DNA of 64,000 bases from CAYTZN01 sp964442495 (GCA_964442495.1 CAYTZN010000011.1:7599-71598), one strand, 5' to 3'; shown: positions 1 to 9,985, counted from the first letter of the stretch. Notes: generated from the letters alone by a model not told the origin. Translations and numbers: made by a program.

Positions 1-1
1 C

Positions 2-274
2 TTGGTAACTCAACAACCATTAGGTGGTAAAGCACAGTTTGGTGGACAGCGGTTTGGGGAGATGGAGGTTTGGGCCCTGGAAGCTTATGGTGCTGCATAT
101 ACATTACAAGAGATGCTAACTGTTAAATCCGATGATGTGGCTGGGCGTACAAAAATCTATAAAAACATTGTTGATGGTGATCATCGTATGGATCCTGGGA
201 TGCCAGAGTCCTTTAATGTACTGTTGAAAGAGATTAGGGCACTGGGTATTGATATCGAGCTTGATCACGATTAA
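2..274 (+). CDS. rpoB: RNA polymerase beta subunit, C-terminal fragment
   Basis: This is the last 90 or so residues of RpoB; the rest lies before the window. The segment with QPLGGKAQFGGQRFGEMEVW and the following EAYGAAYTLQEMLT stretch is the highly conserved beta C-terminal clamp region that contacts beta prime. The frame is open from the window edge, so the TTG at position 2 is an internal Leu codon and not a start. It lies directly upstream of rpoC in the usual rpoBC order, separated by about 107 nt that hold a hairpin. Confidence 0.97.
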   Translation: MVTQQPLGGKAQFGGQRFGEMEVWALEAYGAAYTLQEMLTVKSDDVAGRTKIYKNIVDGDHRMDPGMPESFNVLLKEIRALGIDIELDHD

Positions 275-283
275 GTGTTAATT

Positions 284-330
284 TTAATCCTCGCTAATAC
301 GAATAGATGAATTAGCGGGGATTAATTTTT
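284..330 (+). terminator. Hairpin with T tract between rpoB and rpoC
   Basis: A nearly perfect inverted repeat (arms 284-298 and 311-325, one G-U pair, 12-nt loop) is followed at once by TTTTT (326-330). The shape is that of an intrinsic terminator or attenuator, yet it sits between two genes normally cotranscribed. It may be leaky, or act as an RNA-processing or 3'-end-stabilising structure. The structure is read directly; the function is inferred. Confidence 0.55.
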
Positions 331-381
331 ACGTAATTATTTGTAGATATATTCTGACATACCATTTTTGGAGGCATAAAC

Positions 382-3300
382 TTGGCTACTCTAAGCAACG
401 AACCAATGAAAAAAGCACCTGTGATGAGTGATTTGCTTGGCATGCTCAAACAACAAGGTCAAAGTGAAGAGTTTGATGCAATTAGGATCGCACTGGCTTC
501 CCCAGAATTAATTCGGTCATGGTCATATGGTGAAGTAAAAAAACCTGAAACCATCAACTATAGAACATTTAAACCAGAACGTGACGGTTTGTTCTGCGCA
601 AAAACGTTTGGTCCTGTAAAAGATTATGAATGTTTATGTGGTAAGTACAAACGTCTTAAGCACCGTGGTGTCATCTGCGAAAAATGCGGTGTTGAATTAG
701 CGCTTGCTAAAGTACGCCGGGAACGCATGGGTCACATTGAATTGGCAAGTCCAGTTGCGCATATATGGTTTTTAAAGTCATTACCATCACGCATTGGTTT
801 ATTGCTTGACATGACATTGCGCGATATTGAGCGTGTTTTATACTTCGAAGCCTTTGTTGTTGTTGACCCTGGCATGACAGAGTTAGAACGAGGACAATTG
901 TTGAATGATGAAGTCTATCTTGAAGCAATGGAGCAATATGGTGATGAATTTGATGCTCGCATGGGCGCTGAAGCGATTCGTGACTTGTTACGTCAAATTG
1001 ATCTTGAAGATGAAATTAAATCATTACGTGAAGAGTTGCCAACGACTAACTCTGAAACAAAAATTAAGAAAATCACTAAACGTCTTAAATTACTTGAGGC
1101 ATTTTTTGAATCAGGTAATAAACCTGAATGGATGATAATGAACGTCTTGCCAGTGCTTCCACCAGACTTGCGACCTCTAGTTCCTCTGGATGGTGGACGA
1201 TTTGCGACGTCAGATCTCAACGATTTATATCGACGTGTTATCAATCGGAATAACCGATTAAAGCGTCTCTTGGATTTAAATGCCCCAGATATCATTGTAC
1301 GAAATGAAAAGCGTATGCTCCAAGAGTCTGTGGATGCATTGTTGGACAATGGTCGTCGTGGTCGTGCAATCACCGGTACCAATAAAAGACCATTAAAATC
1401 TTTAGCAGATATGATCAAAGGTAAACAGGGTCGTTTCCGCCAAAATTTACTTGGTAAGCGTGTTGATTACTCTGGTCGTTCCGTTATTGTCGTAGGCCCC
1501 ACATTACGTTTGCATCAGTGCGGTTTACCTAAAAAAATGGCCCTTGAACTGTTCAAGCCGTTTATATTCAGTAAGTTAGAATTTAGAGGGTTAGCTACAA
1601 CCATCAAAGCCGCTAAAAAAATGGTTGAGCGCGAAGAGCCAGTTGTTTGGGACATTTTAGAAGACGTAATTCGAGAACATCCTATCTTATTAAACCGTGC
1701 GCCTACATTGCATCGGTTAGGCATCCAAGCGTTTGAACCTGTACTCATTGAAGGTAAAGCTATCCAGCTGCACCCGCTAGTGTGTACCGCATACAATGCC
1801 GACTTTGACGGTGACCAAATGGCGGTCCACGTGCCATTAACAATTGAAGCACAGCTTGAAGCTCGTTCATTGATGATGTCAACCAATAACATCTTATCTC
1901 CTGCTAGCGGTGAACCTATTATTGTTCCCAGTCAGGACGTTGTTCTCGGTTTATATTATTTAACGCGTGAGCGGATAAATGCCCTTGGCGAAGGAAAGGT
2001 CTTCTCATGTGCTCAGGACGCGCTTAATTTTTATGAAGATGGCTATGTGGATATCCATGCCAAAATTAAAATTCGCTTAGATATTGATACTGCAAACGCA
2101 GAGTTAGGTAAACAACTTGTCGAAACGACAGTTGGGCGAGCTATTCTGTCTGAAATTTTGCCAAAAGGTATGCCGTTTGCAAATATCAATAAACCGATGA
2201 CCAAAAAAGCAATTTCTAAAGTGTTAGACAATTGCTATCGAAACTTCGGCTTGAAAGAAACAGTGATTTTTGCAGATCAATTGATGTACACCGGTTTCAA
2301 ATATGCAACTCGTGGTGGCGCCTCAATTGGTATTGATGACATGCAAATTCCAGATGACAAAGCAGCTATTATTGAGCAAGCAGACAATGAAGTTCGTGAA
2401 ATTGAGTCACAATTCCGTTCTGGTCTAGTTACAAACGGTGAACGTTACAACAAAGTTATCGATATTTGGTCACGTACCAATGAAATGGTTGCAAAATCAA
2501 TGATGACAAAAATTGCAACAGAGGAAGTCACTACTAAAGATGGTAAAGTTACGCGCCAAGATTCTTTTAATCCTATCTTTATGATGGCTGACTCAGGGGC
2601 GAGGGGTTCTGCAGCTCAGATTAGACAGCTTGCAGGTATGCGTGGATTAATGGCTGCTCCAGATGGCTCTATTATTGAAACACCAATTACTGCTAACTTC
2701 CGCGAAGGATTAAACGTATTCCAATACTTTATTTCTACTCACGGGGCGCGTAAAGGATTGGCAGATACTGCGCTGAAAACAGCTAACTCTGGTTACTTAA
2801 CCCGTCGTCTAGTGGATGTTGCACAAGACGTTGTTATCACAGAACTCGATTGTGGCACCGAAAATGGTATCTTAATGCAGCCGTTGATTGAAGGTGGCGA
2901 TATTGTTGAACCATTGCATGAGCGTGTTTTAGGACGAGTCGTTGCGACGGATGTTTATATTCCAAATCAGAATGAGCCCGTAGTTAAAGCGGGTACTCTA
3001 CTAGATGAGGAATGGGTGGACCGCTTAGAGAAGCTTGGTGTAGATCAGGTCTTGGTTCGTTCCCCAATAGCATGCTTAACACGTTTCGGTTTATGTGCTA
3101 AGTGTTATGGTCGTGATTTGGCTCGTGGTCACTTGGTTAACACTGGTGAGGCTGTTGGTATTATTGCAGCGCAATCTATCGGAGAGCCTGGAACACAGCT
3201 CACAATGCGGACCTTCCATATTGGAGGCGCAGCATCTAGAGCAACAGCAGCTACTAATATTCAAATTAAAAATAAGGGTGTTATACGTTTGCATAACATC

Positions 3301-4629
3301 AAAACAGTAACGCATTCCAATAGTAATCTTGTTGCCGTTTCGCGTTCTGGTGAGGTAACGATTGCCGATGAATTTGGTCGTGAGCGTGAGCGATACAAGC
3401 TTCCTTACGGGGCAGTACTGTCTGTTCATGACAATTCTGCAGTTGAAGCAGGGCAAATCATTGCAACATGGGATCCTCATACTCACCCAGTTATTTCTGA
3501 AGTAAGTGGTAAGCTTAAGTTTGTTGATTTGGTTGAAGGTTTGACCATGAACCGTCAAACAGACGAACTGACTGGCTTAAGTAATATTGTTGTTATCGAT
3601 GCTAAACAGCGTAGTGCTATAGGGCGTGATATGCGGCCTATGGTAAAGCTTGTTTCAGATAATGGGGAGGAAATTTTCCTTTCTGGAACGAATGTCCCAG
3701 CGCAATATTATTTACCAGTAGACGCCATTATTAATTTCGAAGATGGTAATAATGTTGGCGTGGGTGACGTTATTGCTCGTATTCCACAAGAACGTACTAA
3801 AACAAGAGATATCACCGGAGGTTTACCGCGAGTAGCCGATTTGTTTGAAGCTCGTAAACCAAAAGATTCAGCTGTAATGGCGGAAGTATCTGGCGTGATT
3901 AATTTTGGTAAGGAAACGAAGGGTAAACGACGATTAATCATTACAGAGTCTGAAAACAAAGCGCATGAAGAATTGATACCCAAGTGGCGTCATATTTCAG
4001 TGTTCGAAGGTGAGCATGTTCAGCGAGGAGAAACGGTAGCTGAGGGTCCGCCTAACCCACATGATATCTTGCGATTATTGGGTGTTGGTGCTTTGGCGAA
4101 TTATATTGTTAATGAAGTACAAGATGTTTACCGTTTGCAAGGTGTAAAAATCAACGATAAACACATTGAAACCATTGTTCGTCAAATGCTTCGTAAACGA
4201 ATTATCACATTTGCTGGTGATTCTAAGTTTCTTGTAGGGGAGCAGGTTGAGGATACCGTAATGCTTCAAGAAAACGATAAATTAGCTGCAGAAGGCAAGC
4301 TTGAGGCTCAGGGTACACCTATCCTCCTCGGGATAACCAAAGCATCTTTAGCTACCGAATCGTTTATTTCTGCTGCATCTTTCCAAGAAACAACGCGGGT
4401 GCTTACAGAAGCGGCCGTAAGTGGAAAAATTGATGATTTGCGTGGTCTTAAAGAAAACGTAATGGTAGGACGTTTAATTCCTGCTGGTACGGGTTATGCG
4501 TATCATCAAAATCGCAAGGCCAAGCGTGCAAGAGCCGCTAGTAGTGAAAATTCACCGCATATGGTAACTGCAAGTGACGCAGAACACGCATTAAGTGAAG
4601 CACTTAATGCGGATAATCGCGAACACTAG
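382..4629 (+). CDS. rpoC: RNA polymerase beta prime subunit
   Basis: Catalytic beta prime subunit of RNA polymerase, 1415 aa. The N-terminal zinc ribbon has Cys at 84, 86, 99 and 102. The Mg-binding NADFDGD motif has its aspartates at 474, 476 and 478. Those positions are exactly 14 higher than in E. coli, because translation appears to start at a TTG 14 codons upstream of the family's usual Met (ATG at 424). The TTG is preceded by GGAGG at 370-374 with a 7-nt spacer, whereas ATG 424 has no Shine-Dalgarno sequence, so TTG was chosen. Cotranscribed with rpoB and followed by a stem-loop. Confidence 0.97.
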   Translation: MATLSNEPMKKAPVMSDLLGMLKQQGQSEEFDAIRIALASPELIRSWSYGEVKKPETINYRTFKPERDGLFCAKTFGPVKDYECLCGKYKRLKHRGVICEKCGVELALAKVRRERMGHIELASPVAHIWFLKSLPSRIGLLLDMTLRDIERVLYFEAFVVVDPGMTELERGQLLNDEVYLEAMEQYGDEFDARMGAEAIRDLLRQIDLEDEIKSLREELPTTNSETKIKKITKRLKLLEAFFESGNKPEWMIMNVLPVLPPDLRPLVPLDGGRFATSDLNDLYRRVINRNNRLKRLLDLNAPDIIVRNEKRMLQESVDALLDNGRRGRAITGTNKRPLKSLADMIKGKQGRFRQNLLGKRVDYSGRSVIVVGPTLRLHQCGLPKKMALELFKPFIFSKLEFRGLATTIKAAKKMVEREEPVVWDILEDVIREHPILLNRAPTLHRLGIQAFEPVLIEGKAIQLHPLVCTAYNADFDGDQMAVHVPLTIEAQLEARSLMMSTNNILSPASGEPIIVPSQDVVLGLYYLTRERINALGEGKVFSCAQDALNFYEDGYVDIHAKIKIRLDIDTANAELGKQLVETTVGRAILSEILPKGMPFANINKPMTKKAISKVLDNCYRNFGLKETVIFADQLMYTGFKYATRGGASIGIDDMQIPDDKAAIIEQADNEVREIESQFRSGLVTNGERYNKVIDIWSRTNEMVAKSMMTKIATEEVTTKDGKVTRQDSFNPIFMMADSGARGSAAQIRQLAGMRGLMAAPDGSIIETPITANFREGLNVFQYFISTHGARKGLADTALKTANSGYLTRRLVDVAQDVVITELDCGTENGILMQPLIEGGDIVEPLHERVLGRVVATDVYIPNQNEPVVKAGTLLDEEWVDRLEKLGVDQVLVRSPIACLTRFGLCAKCYGRDLARGHLVNTGEAVGIIAAQSIGEPGTQLTMRTFHIGGAASRATAATNIQIKNKGVIRLHNIKTVTHSNSNLVAVSRSGEVTIADEFGRERERYKLPYGAVLSVHDNSAVEAGQIIATWDPHTHPVISEVSGKLKFVDLVEGLTMNRQTDELTGLSNIVVIDAKQRSAIGRDMRPMVKLVSDNGEEIFLSGTNVPAQYYLPVDAIINFEDGNNVGVGDVIARIPQERTKTRDITGGLPRVADLFEARKPKDSAVMAEVSGVINFGKETKGKRRLIITESENKAHEELIPKWRHISVFEGEHVQRGETVAEGPPNPHDILRLLGVGALANYIVNEVQDVYRLQGVKINDKHIETIVRQMLRKRIITFAGDSKFLVGEQVEDTVMLQENDKLAAEGKLEAQGTPILLGITKASLATESFISAASFQETTRVLTEAAVSGKIDDLRGLKENVMVGRLIPAGTGYAYHQNRKAKRARAASSENSPHMVTASDAEHALSEALNADNREH

Positions 4630-4639
4630 GTTGACAAAT

Positions 4640-4666
4640 AGGCCGGACCTATATAGAATCCGGCCT
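4640..4666 (+). terminator. Stem-loop after rpoC
   Basis: A perfect 8-bp inverted repeat AGGCCGGA/TCCGGCCT (4640-4647 and 4659-4666) with an 11-nt loop lies 10 nt after the rpoC stop. Only a weak CCTT follows instead of a T tract. It marks the boundary between the rpoBC and str operons. It may be a partial terminator or a 3'-end stabiliser. Confidence 0.5.
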
Positions 4667-4717
4667 CCTTATGCATACGAAATATTTATAAGCTAAAGTT
4701 CGGAGAGTTAACAATAA

Positions 4718-5098
4718 ATGGCTACTATTAATCAGTTAGTAAGAAAGCCTCGCGTGGACGCCAAAAGGAAAAGTAATGTCCCGGCACTGGAGTCTTGCCC
4801 ACAACGTCGAGGGGTTTGTACCCGTGTCTATACAACCACACCTAAAAAGCCTAACTCAGCTATGCGTAAGGTTGCGCGTGTTCGTTTAACCAATGGGTTT
4901 GAAGTATCTTCATACATTGGTGGAGAGGGCCACAATTTACAAGAGCATTCTGTTGTGCTAATTCGCGGTGGTCGTGTCAAGGATTTACCAGGGGTGCGTT
5001 ACCATACAGTGCGCGGCAGTTTAGATACTTCTGGTGTAACAGATCGGAAACAGGGCCGTTCCAAGTATGGAACTAAAAAACCGAAAGACAAGAAATAA
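4718..5098 (+). CDS. rpsL: 30S ribosomal protein S12
   Basis: Ribosomal protein S12 (126 aa) of the 30S decoding centre. The TTTPKKPNSA loop has Lys43 and the GGRVKDLPGVRYH loop has its usual Lys, the two sites where streptomycin-resistance substitutions occur; both are wild type here. First gene of the str operon (rpsL-rpsG-fusA-tuf). A GGAG Shine-Dalgarno sequence precedes the ATG. Confidence 0.98.
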   Translation: MATINQLVRKPRVDAKRKSNVPALESCPQRRGVCTRVYTTTPKKPNSAMRKVARVRLTNGFEVSSYIGGEGHNLQEHSVVLIRGGRVKDLPGVRYHTVRGSLDTSGVTDRKQGRSKYGTKKPKDKK

Positions 5099-5118
5099 CT
5101 TGAATGTAGGAAATAGAA

Positions 5119-5643
5119 ATGCCAAGAAGAAGAGAAGTACCTAAAAGAGAAATATTGCCAGATCCAAAGCACCACAGTGAATTGCTGGCTAAATTCATCA
5201 ACGTATTAATGGTAAGCGGTAAGAAATCAACTGCTGAAAAAATTATTTACGGTGCTCTTAGTGTATTAGAAGAGCGTCTCAAAAAAATCAAGAAGACAGA
5301 CGACGAAAGTGAGACCGGTGGCTCAACAGGTTCTGTTGGTGTTCTTCGTTATTTTGAGCAAGCACTAGACAACGTACGCCCCACAGTTGAAGTTCGTTCA
5401 CGCCGAGTTGGTGGAGCGACATACCAAGTCCCTGTTGAAGTTCGGATTGATCGTAGTATTGCCCTTGGCATGCGTTGGATTGTTCAAGCATCACGTTCAC
5501 GTGGTGAAAAAGGAATGATGTTGCGTTTGGCTGGCGAGCTAGTGGATGCCTTCGAAAGCAAGGGTTCAGCTGTAAAAAAACGAGAAGAGACACATAAAAT
5601 GGCTAAAGCTAACCAAGCTTTTGCTCATTTTAGATGGAATTAA
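5119..5643 (+). CDS. rpsG: 30S ribosomal protein S7
   Basis: S7 (174 aa) nucleates assembly of the 30S head and contacts E-site tRNA. The start MPRRREVPKREILPDPK and the RSRRVGGATYQVPVEV segment are diagnostic. About 15-20 residues more than the usual 156-aa form come from a central insertion around residues 60-75 (KKTDDESETGGSTGS), a low-complexity acidic/Ser-Gly stretch absent from E. coli S7. Cotranscribed with rpsL (20-nt gap) and fusA (9-nt gap). Confidence 0.97.
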   Translation: MPRRREVPKREILPDPKHHSELLAKFINVLMVSGKKSTAEKIIYGALSVLEERLKKIKKTDDESETGGSTGSVGVLRYFEQALDNVRPTVEVRSRRVGGATYQVPVEVRIDRSIALGMRWIVQASRSRGEKGMMLRLAGELVDAFESKGSAVKKREETHKMAKANQAFAHFRWN

Positions 5644-5652
5644 AGAGAGAAT

Positions 5653-7746
5653 ATGCCCGTGTCTATCACTTCACTAGAACTTTACCGCAATATTGGAATT
5701 GCCGCGCACGTAGATGCGGGTAAAACCACGACTACTGAGCGTGTTTTGTTCTATACAGGCACGTCTCATAAAATTGGTGAAGTGCATGATGGCGCTGCAA
5801 CGATGGACTGGATGGTCCAAGAACAGGAGCGTGGTATTACTATCACCTCTGCAGCTACAACATGTTACTGGTCAGGCATGGATAAACAATACGATCGTCA
5901 TCGCATTAACATTATTGATACACCAGGGCACGTAGACTTTATGATTGAAGTTGAGCGCTCCCTGCGTGTGTTAGATGGCGCAGTCGTAGTATTTGATTCA
6001 GTATCAGGTGTTGAGCCTCAATCAGAAACGGTGTGGCGACAAGCTGATAAATACGGTGTTCCACGTGTTGTTTTTGTAAATAAAATGGACCGTATGGGGG
6101 CAAATTTTATTCGCGTTGTAAAACAAATTAAACAACGCTTGGGCTCTAGTCCAGTGGTTGTGCAGTTGCCCATAGGAGCAGAAGAAACATTTCTTGGTGT
6201 TATTGACCTTATAAAAATGAAGGCAATTTACTGGGATGAAGAAAACAAAGGCATGACATTTGAATACAAAGAGATACCTGCCAATTTGCAAGCTGAATGT
6301 GAAGAGTTTAGAAATCTAATCATAGAAGCCGCAGCAGAAGTCTCTGAAGATTTGATGGAAAAATATTTAGAAGGGCACGTCTTTACAGAAAAAGAAATTA
6401 GAGACGCATTGCGTCATCGTACTGTAAATAATGAAATTGTACCCGTATTTTGTGGCTCTGCATTTAAGAACAAAGGTGTTCAGGCAGTTCTCGATGGTGT
6501 CGTTGATTATTTGCCATCACCGCTTGATGTGCCAGCAATAAAAGGAATTGATGAGGACGGTGAAGAGGCATTTAGAAAAACCTCTTACGATGAACCTTTT
6601 TCAGCTCTTGCATTTAAAATTGCGACTGATCCGTTTGTAGGTACACTCACCTATTTTCGAGCGTACTCAGGTGTATTGAAGTGTGGTGACACCATATACA
6701 ATTCAGTAAAAGGAAAAAAAGAGAGGATAGGTCGGTTGCTGCAAATGCACGCCAATTCTCGTGAAGAAATTAAAGAAGTAAGAGCGGGTGATATTGCTGC
6801 GGCTGTTGGCTTAAAGACCGTGACCACGGGTGACACAATTTGTGACCTAAATCATCCTATCATACTTGAGCGTATGGACTTTCCAGATCCAGTTATAGCA
6901 GTTGCAGTAGAGCCAAGGACAAAAGCAGATCAAGAAAAAATGTCCGTGGCATTAGGTAAACTAGCACAAGAAGACCCCTCATTCCGAGTACATACGGATG
7001 AGGAGTCTGGGCAAACAATCATCCAGGGAATGGGTGAGCTACATCTTGAAATTATTGTTGATCGAATGCGCCGTGAATTTTTGGTGGAAGCTAATGTAGG
7101 TAAACCTCAAGTAGCTTATCGAGAAACGTTAAAATCAACTGTTGAAGAAGAAGGAAAATTTGTCCGTCAGTCGGGCGGTAGAGGACAATACGGCCATGTT
7201 TGGTTAAAAATTGAACCTCAAACACGTGGTGCAGGGTATGAGTTTGTAAATGCGATTGTTGGTGGAGTTATTCCTAGAGAGTACATTCCAGCGGTTGATA
7301 AAGGGATTCAAGAGCAATTGCAAAATGGTGTTATCGCAGGATACCCCGTTGTAGATGTTAAGGTCACTTTGTTTGATGGTTCATTCCATGAAGTAGATTC
7401 TAGTGAAATGGCGTTTAAAATTGCTGGTTCGCAGTGCTTTAAGCAAGGTGCGCAAAAAGCTAGTCCCGTTTTACTAGAGCCCATTATGAGTGTAGAAGTA
7501 GTAACACCAGAAGAGTATATGGGTGATGTAATGGGTGATTTAAGTCGACGACGAGGCATGCTTCAAGGTATGGATGAGTCGCCAGCTGGTCGAGTGATTC
7601 GTGCTGAAGTTCCTCTGGCAGAAATGTTTGGTTATTCAACGGATCTACGTTCTGCAACGCAAGGCCGTGCAACCTACACAATGGAATTTGCTAAATACGC
7701 AGAGGCACCAGCAAATATTGCTGAAGCGATTATCAAGAAACAATAA
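5653..7746 (+). CDS. fusA: Elongation factor G
   Basis: Translocase GTPase EF-G, 697 aa, of usual length. G motifs are in order: AHVDAGKT at 18-25, DTPGH at 89-93 and NKMD at 143-146, followed by domains II-V. The QSGGRGQYGHV segment of domain IV and the RRRGMLQGMD segment of domain V are intact. Third gene of the str operon, followed after 19 nt by tuf. Confidence 0.98.
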   Translation: MPVSITSLELYRNIGIAAHVDAGKTTTTERVLFYTGTSHKIGEVHDGAATMDWMVQEQERGITITSAATTCYWSGMDKQYDRHRINIIDTPGHVDFMIEVERSLRVLDGAVVVFDSVSGVEPQSETVWRQADKYGVPRVVFVNKMDRMGANFIRVVKQIKQRLGSSPVVVQLPIGAEETFLGVIDLIKMKAIYWDEENKGMTFEYKEIPANLQAECEEFRNLIIEAAAEVSEDLMEKYLEGHVFTEKEIRDALRHRTVNNEIVPVFCGSAFKNKGVQAVLDGVVDYLPSPLDVPAIKGIDEDGEEAFRKTSYDEPFSALAFKIATDPFVGTLTYFRAYSGVLKCGDTIYNSVKGKKERIGRLLQMHANSREEIKEVRAGDIAAAVGLKTVTTGDTICDLNHPIILERMDFPDPVIAVAVEPRTKADQEKMSVALGKLAQEDPSFRVHTDEESGQTIIQGMGELHLEIIVDRMRREFLVEANVGKPQVAYRETLKSTVEEEGKFVRQSGGRGQYGHVWLKIEPQTRGAGYEFVNAIVGGVIPREYIPAVDKGIQEQLQNGVIAGYPVVDVKVTLFDGSFHEVDSSEMAFKIAGSQCFKQGAQKASPVLLEPIMSVEVVTPEEYMGDVMGDLSRRRGMLQGMDESPAGRVIRAEVPLAEMFGYSTDLRSATQGRATYTMEFAKYAEAPANIAEAIIKKQ

Positions 7747-7765
7747 AAGTTAATGAGGTAATGAA

Positions 7766-8956
7766 ATGGCGAAGGAAAAATTTGAACGTAAAAAGCCGCA
7801 CGTAAACGTAGGAACAATTGGTCACGTTGACCATGGTAAAACTACATTGACAGCTGCAATTACAACGATCATGGCGAAGAAGTATGGTGGTACTGCTAAA
7901 GCATACGACCAAATCGACGCGGCCCCTGAGGAGCGTGAGCGCGGTATTACCATTTCTACGGCTCACGTAGAATATGAGTCAGCAAATCGCCATTATGCGC
8001 ACGTTGACTGCCCAGGCCATGCGGACTATGTAAAGAACATGATTACAGGTGCAGCGCAAATGGACGGCGGTATATTGGTTGTTTCTGCAGCTGATGGTCC
8101 AATGCCACAAACACGTGAGCACATTTTGTTGTCTCGCCAAGTTGGCGTTCCCTATATTGTTGTTTTTTTAAACAAAGCTGACATGGTAGATGATAAAGAG
8201 TTGCTCGAGCTTGTTGAGATGGAAGTTCGTGACTTGTTAAGTTCTTATGACTTTCCTGGTGATGATATCCCAATTATTATTGGTTCAGCACTGAAAGCAT
8301 TGGAAGGCGATACAAGCGAAATAGGTGTTCCAGCAATTGAAAAGCTAGTTGAAACAATGGATGCCTATATACCTGAGCCTGTGCGTAATATCGATAAAGC
8401 ATTTTTATTGCCAATTGAAGATGTGTTCTCTATTTCTGGCCGTGGCACTGTAGTTACTGGTCGTGTTGAGAGTGGCATAGTTAAAGTTGGTGAAGAAGTG
8501 GAAATTATTGGTATACGCGATACAGTAAAAACCACGTGTACTGGTGTTGAAATGTTCCGTAAATTACTCGACGAAGGTCGAGCTGGAGATAACGTAGGTG
8601 TTCTGCTACGAGGAACGAAGCGTGATGAAGTTGAGCGTGGCCAAGTGTTGGCTAAACCAGGTTCAATTAAGCCTCACACGAAGTTTGAAGCAGAAGTCTA
8701 TGTATTGTCTAAAGCGGAAGGTGGTCGTCATACACCATTTTTTAATGGATATCGTCCCCAGTTTTACTTTAGAACGACAGATGTAACAGGAACATGTGAC
8801 CTTCCAGAAGGCGTTGAAATGGTGATGCCAGGTGATAACGTTCAAATGGTTATCAATTTGCATTCTCCGATCGCCATGGACGAAGGTTTGCGTTTTGCTA
8901 TACGGGAAGGTGGCCGAACTGTCGGTGCCGGTGTCGTTGCTAAAATCATCGAGTAA
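7766..8956 (+). CDS. tuf: Elongation factor Tu
   Basis: EF-Tu, 396 aa, the GTPase that delivers aminoacyl-tRNA to the A site. GHVDHGKT is at 19-26, DCPGH at 81-85 and NKAD at 136-139, followed by the two beta-barrel domains. It ends the str operon. rpsJ begins only 5 nt after the stop, so str and S10 operons are probably joined. Many gammaproteobacteria have a second tuf; none is visible here. Confidence 0.98.
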   Translation: MAKEKFERKKPHVNVGTIGHVDHGKTTLTAAITTIMAKKYGGTAKAYDQIDAAPEERERGITISTAHVEYESANRHYAHVDCPGHADYVKNMITGAAQMDGGILVVSAADGPMPQTREHILLSRQVGVPYIVVFLNKADMVDDKELLELVEMEVRDLLSSYDFPGDDIPIIIGSALKALEGDTSEIGVPAIEKLVETMDAYIPEPVRNIDKAFLLPIEDVFSISGRGTVVTGRVESGIVKVGEEVEIIGIRDTVKTTCTGVEMFRKLLDEGRAGDNVGVLLRGTKRDEVERGQVLAKPGSIKPHTKFEAEVYVLSKAEGGRHTPFFNGYRPQFYFRTTDVTGTCDLPEGVEMVMPGDNVQMVINLHSPIAMDEGLRFAIREGGRTVGAGVVAKIIE

Positions 8957-8961
8957 AAAAA

Positions 8962-9282
8962 ATGAGCAATAATCAAAATATTAAAATACGTCTTAAATCA
9001 TTTGATCATCGTATGATTGACTCTTCAACACGAGAAATCGTTGAGACAGCTAAACGTACAGGTGCGCAAATTCGTGGACCCATTCCTCTTCCAATTAGAA
9101 AGGAAAAGTTCACAGTGCTAACTTCTCCGCATGTTAATAAAGATGCACGGGACCAATATGAGTTACGCACACACAAACGCCTAGTCGTTATTGTAAATCC
9201 AACTGAGAAAACAGTTGATGCATTAATGAAACTCGATTTGGCGGCTGGGGTAGATGTTCAGATTAGCCTGGATGATGCATAA
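8962..9282 (+). CDS. rpsJ: 30S ribosomal protein S10
   Basis: S10 (106 aa), a 30S head protein that also serves as the NusE antitermination factor. The IRLKSFDHRMID start and GPIPLPIRKEKFTVL loop are characteristic. First gene of the S10 operon, close behind tuf. Confidence 0.98.
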   Translation: MSNNQNIKIRLKSFDHRMIDSSTREIVETAKRTGAQIRGPIPLPIRKEKFTVLTSPHVNKDARDQYELRTHKRLVVIVNPTEKTVDALMKLDLAAGVDVQISLDDA

Positions 9283-9334
9283 AAATTTTTAAGTAAATTT
9301 ATGCATGCACAGGTAAATATAACGAGGTGTTAGA

Positions 9335-9985
9335 ATGACGATCGGTTTATTAGGCCGTAAAATCGGTATGACGCGAATTTTCACAGAAGATGGCAGGGCT
9401 ATCCCTGTTTCTGTTGTTGAAGTTCATCCAAATCGCGTTTCTCAACGTAAAACCGTTGATATCGATGGCTACGATGCAATACAAATGACTGGCGGAACTA
9501 AAAAAGCAAGTCGTGTCAGCAAACCAATGGCAGGACATTTTGCAAAAGCAGAAATTGAAGCCGGGGACATGATGTGTGAGTTTCTTGTTGATGCAACCGA
9601 TGAGGTTATTTCTGGACAAGTATTCACTGTTGCTGACGTTTTTAACGAAGGCCAGTATGTAGATGTTTCGGCTGTTTCAAAAGGTAAGGGTTTTGCGGGT
9701 ACTGTGAAGCGTCATAATTTCCGTACTCAAGATGCAACGCACGGTAATTCTCGCTCGCATCGAGTTCCTGGTTCTATTGGACAAAACCAATCACCTGGCC
9801 GTGTTTTTAAAGGCAAGAAAATGGCAGGGCATATGGGCAACAAGCGATGCACCATACAAACGCTTGAGTTGGTTCGTATTGATACAGATCGCAATTTACT
9901 CATGATCAAAGGTGCCATACCCGGCGCTCCAGGTGGACGAGTAGAAATCAAGCCCGCTGTTAAAATGCAAGAAAGGGGCAAATAA
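9335..9985 (+). CDS. rplC: 50S ribosomal protein L3
   Basis: L3 (216 aa), an early-assembly 50S protein whose tip reaches the peptidyl transferase centre. The start (MTIGLLGRKIGMTRIF), the KGKGFAGTVKRH segment and the RVPGSIGQNQSPGRVFKGKK loop are diagnostic. The Gln in GSIGQNQSPG is the residue usually N5-methylated by PrmB. Its TAA overlaps the rplD ATG by one base. Confidence 0.98.
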   Translation: MTIGLLGRKIGMTRIFTEDGRAIPVSVVEVHPNRVSQRKTVDIDGYDAIQMTGGTKKASRVSKPMAGHFAKAEIEAGDMMCEFLVDATDEVISGQVFTVADVFNEGQYVDVSAVSKGKGFAGTVKRHNFRTQDATHGNSRSHRVPGSIGQNQSPGRVFKGKKMAGHMGNKRCTIQTLELVRIDTDRNLLMIKGAIPGAPGGRVEIKPAVKMQERGK

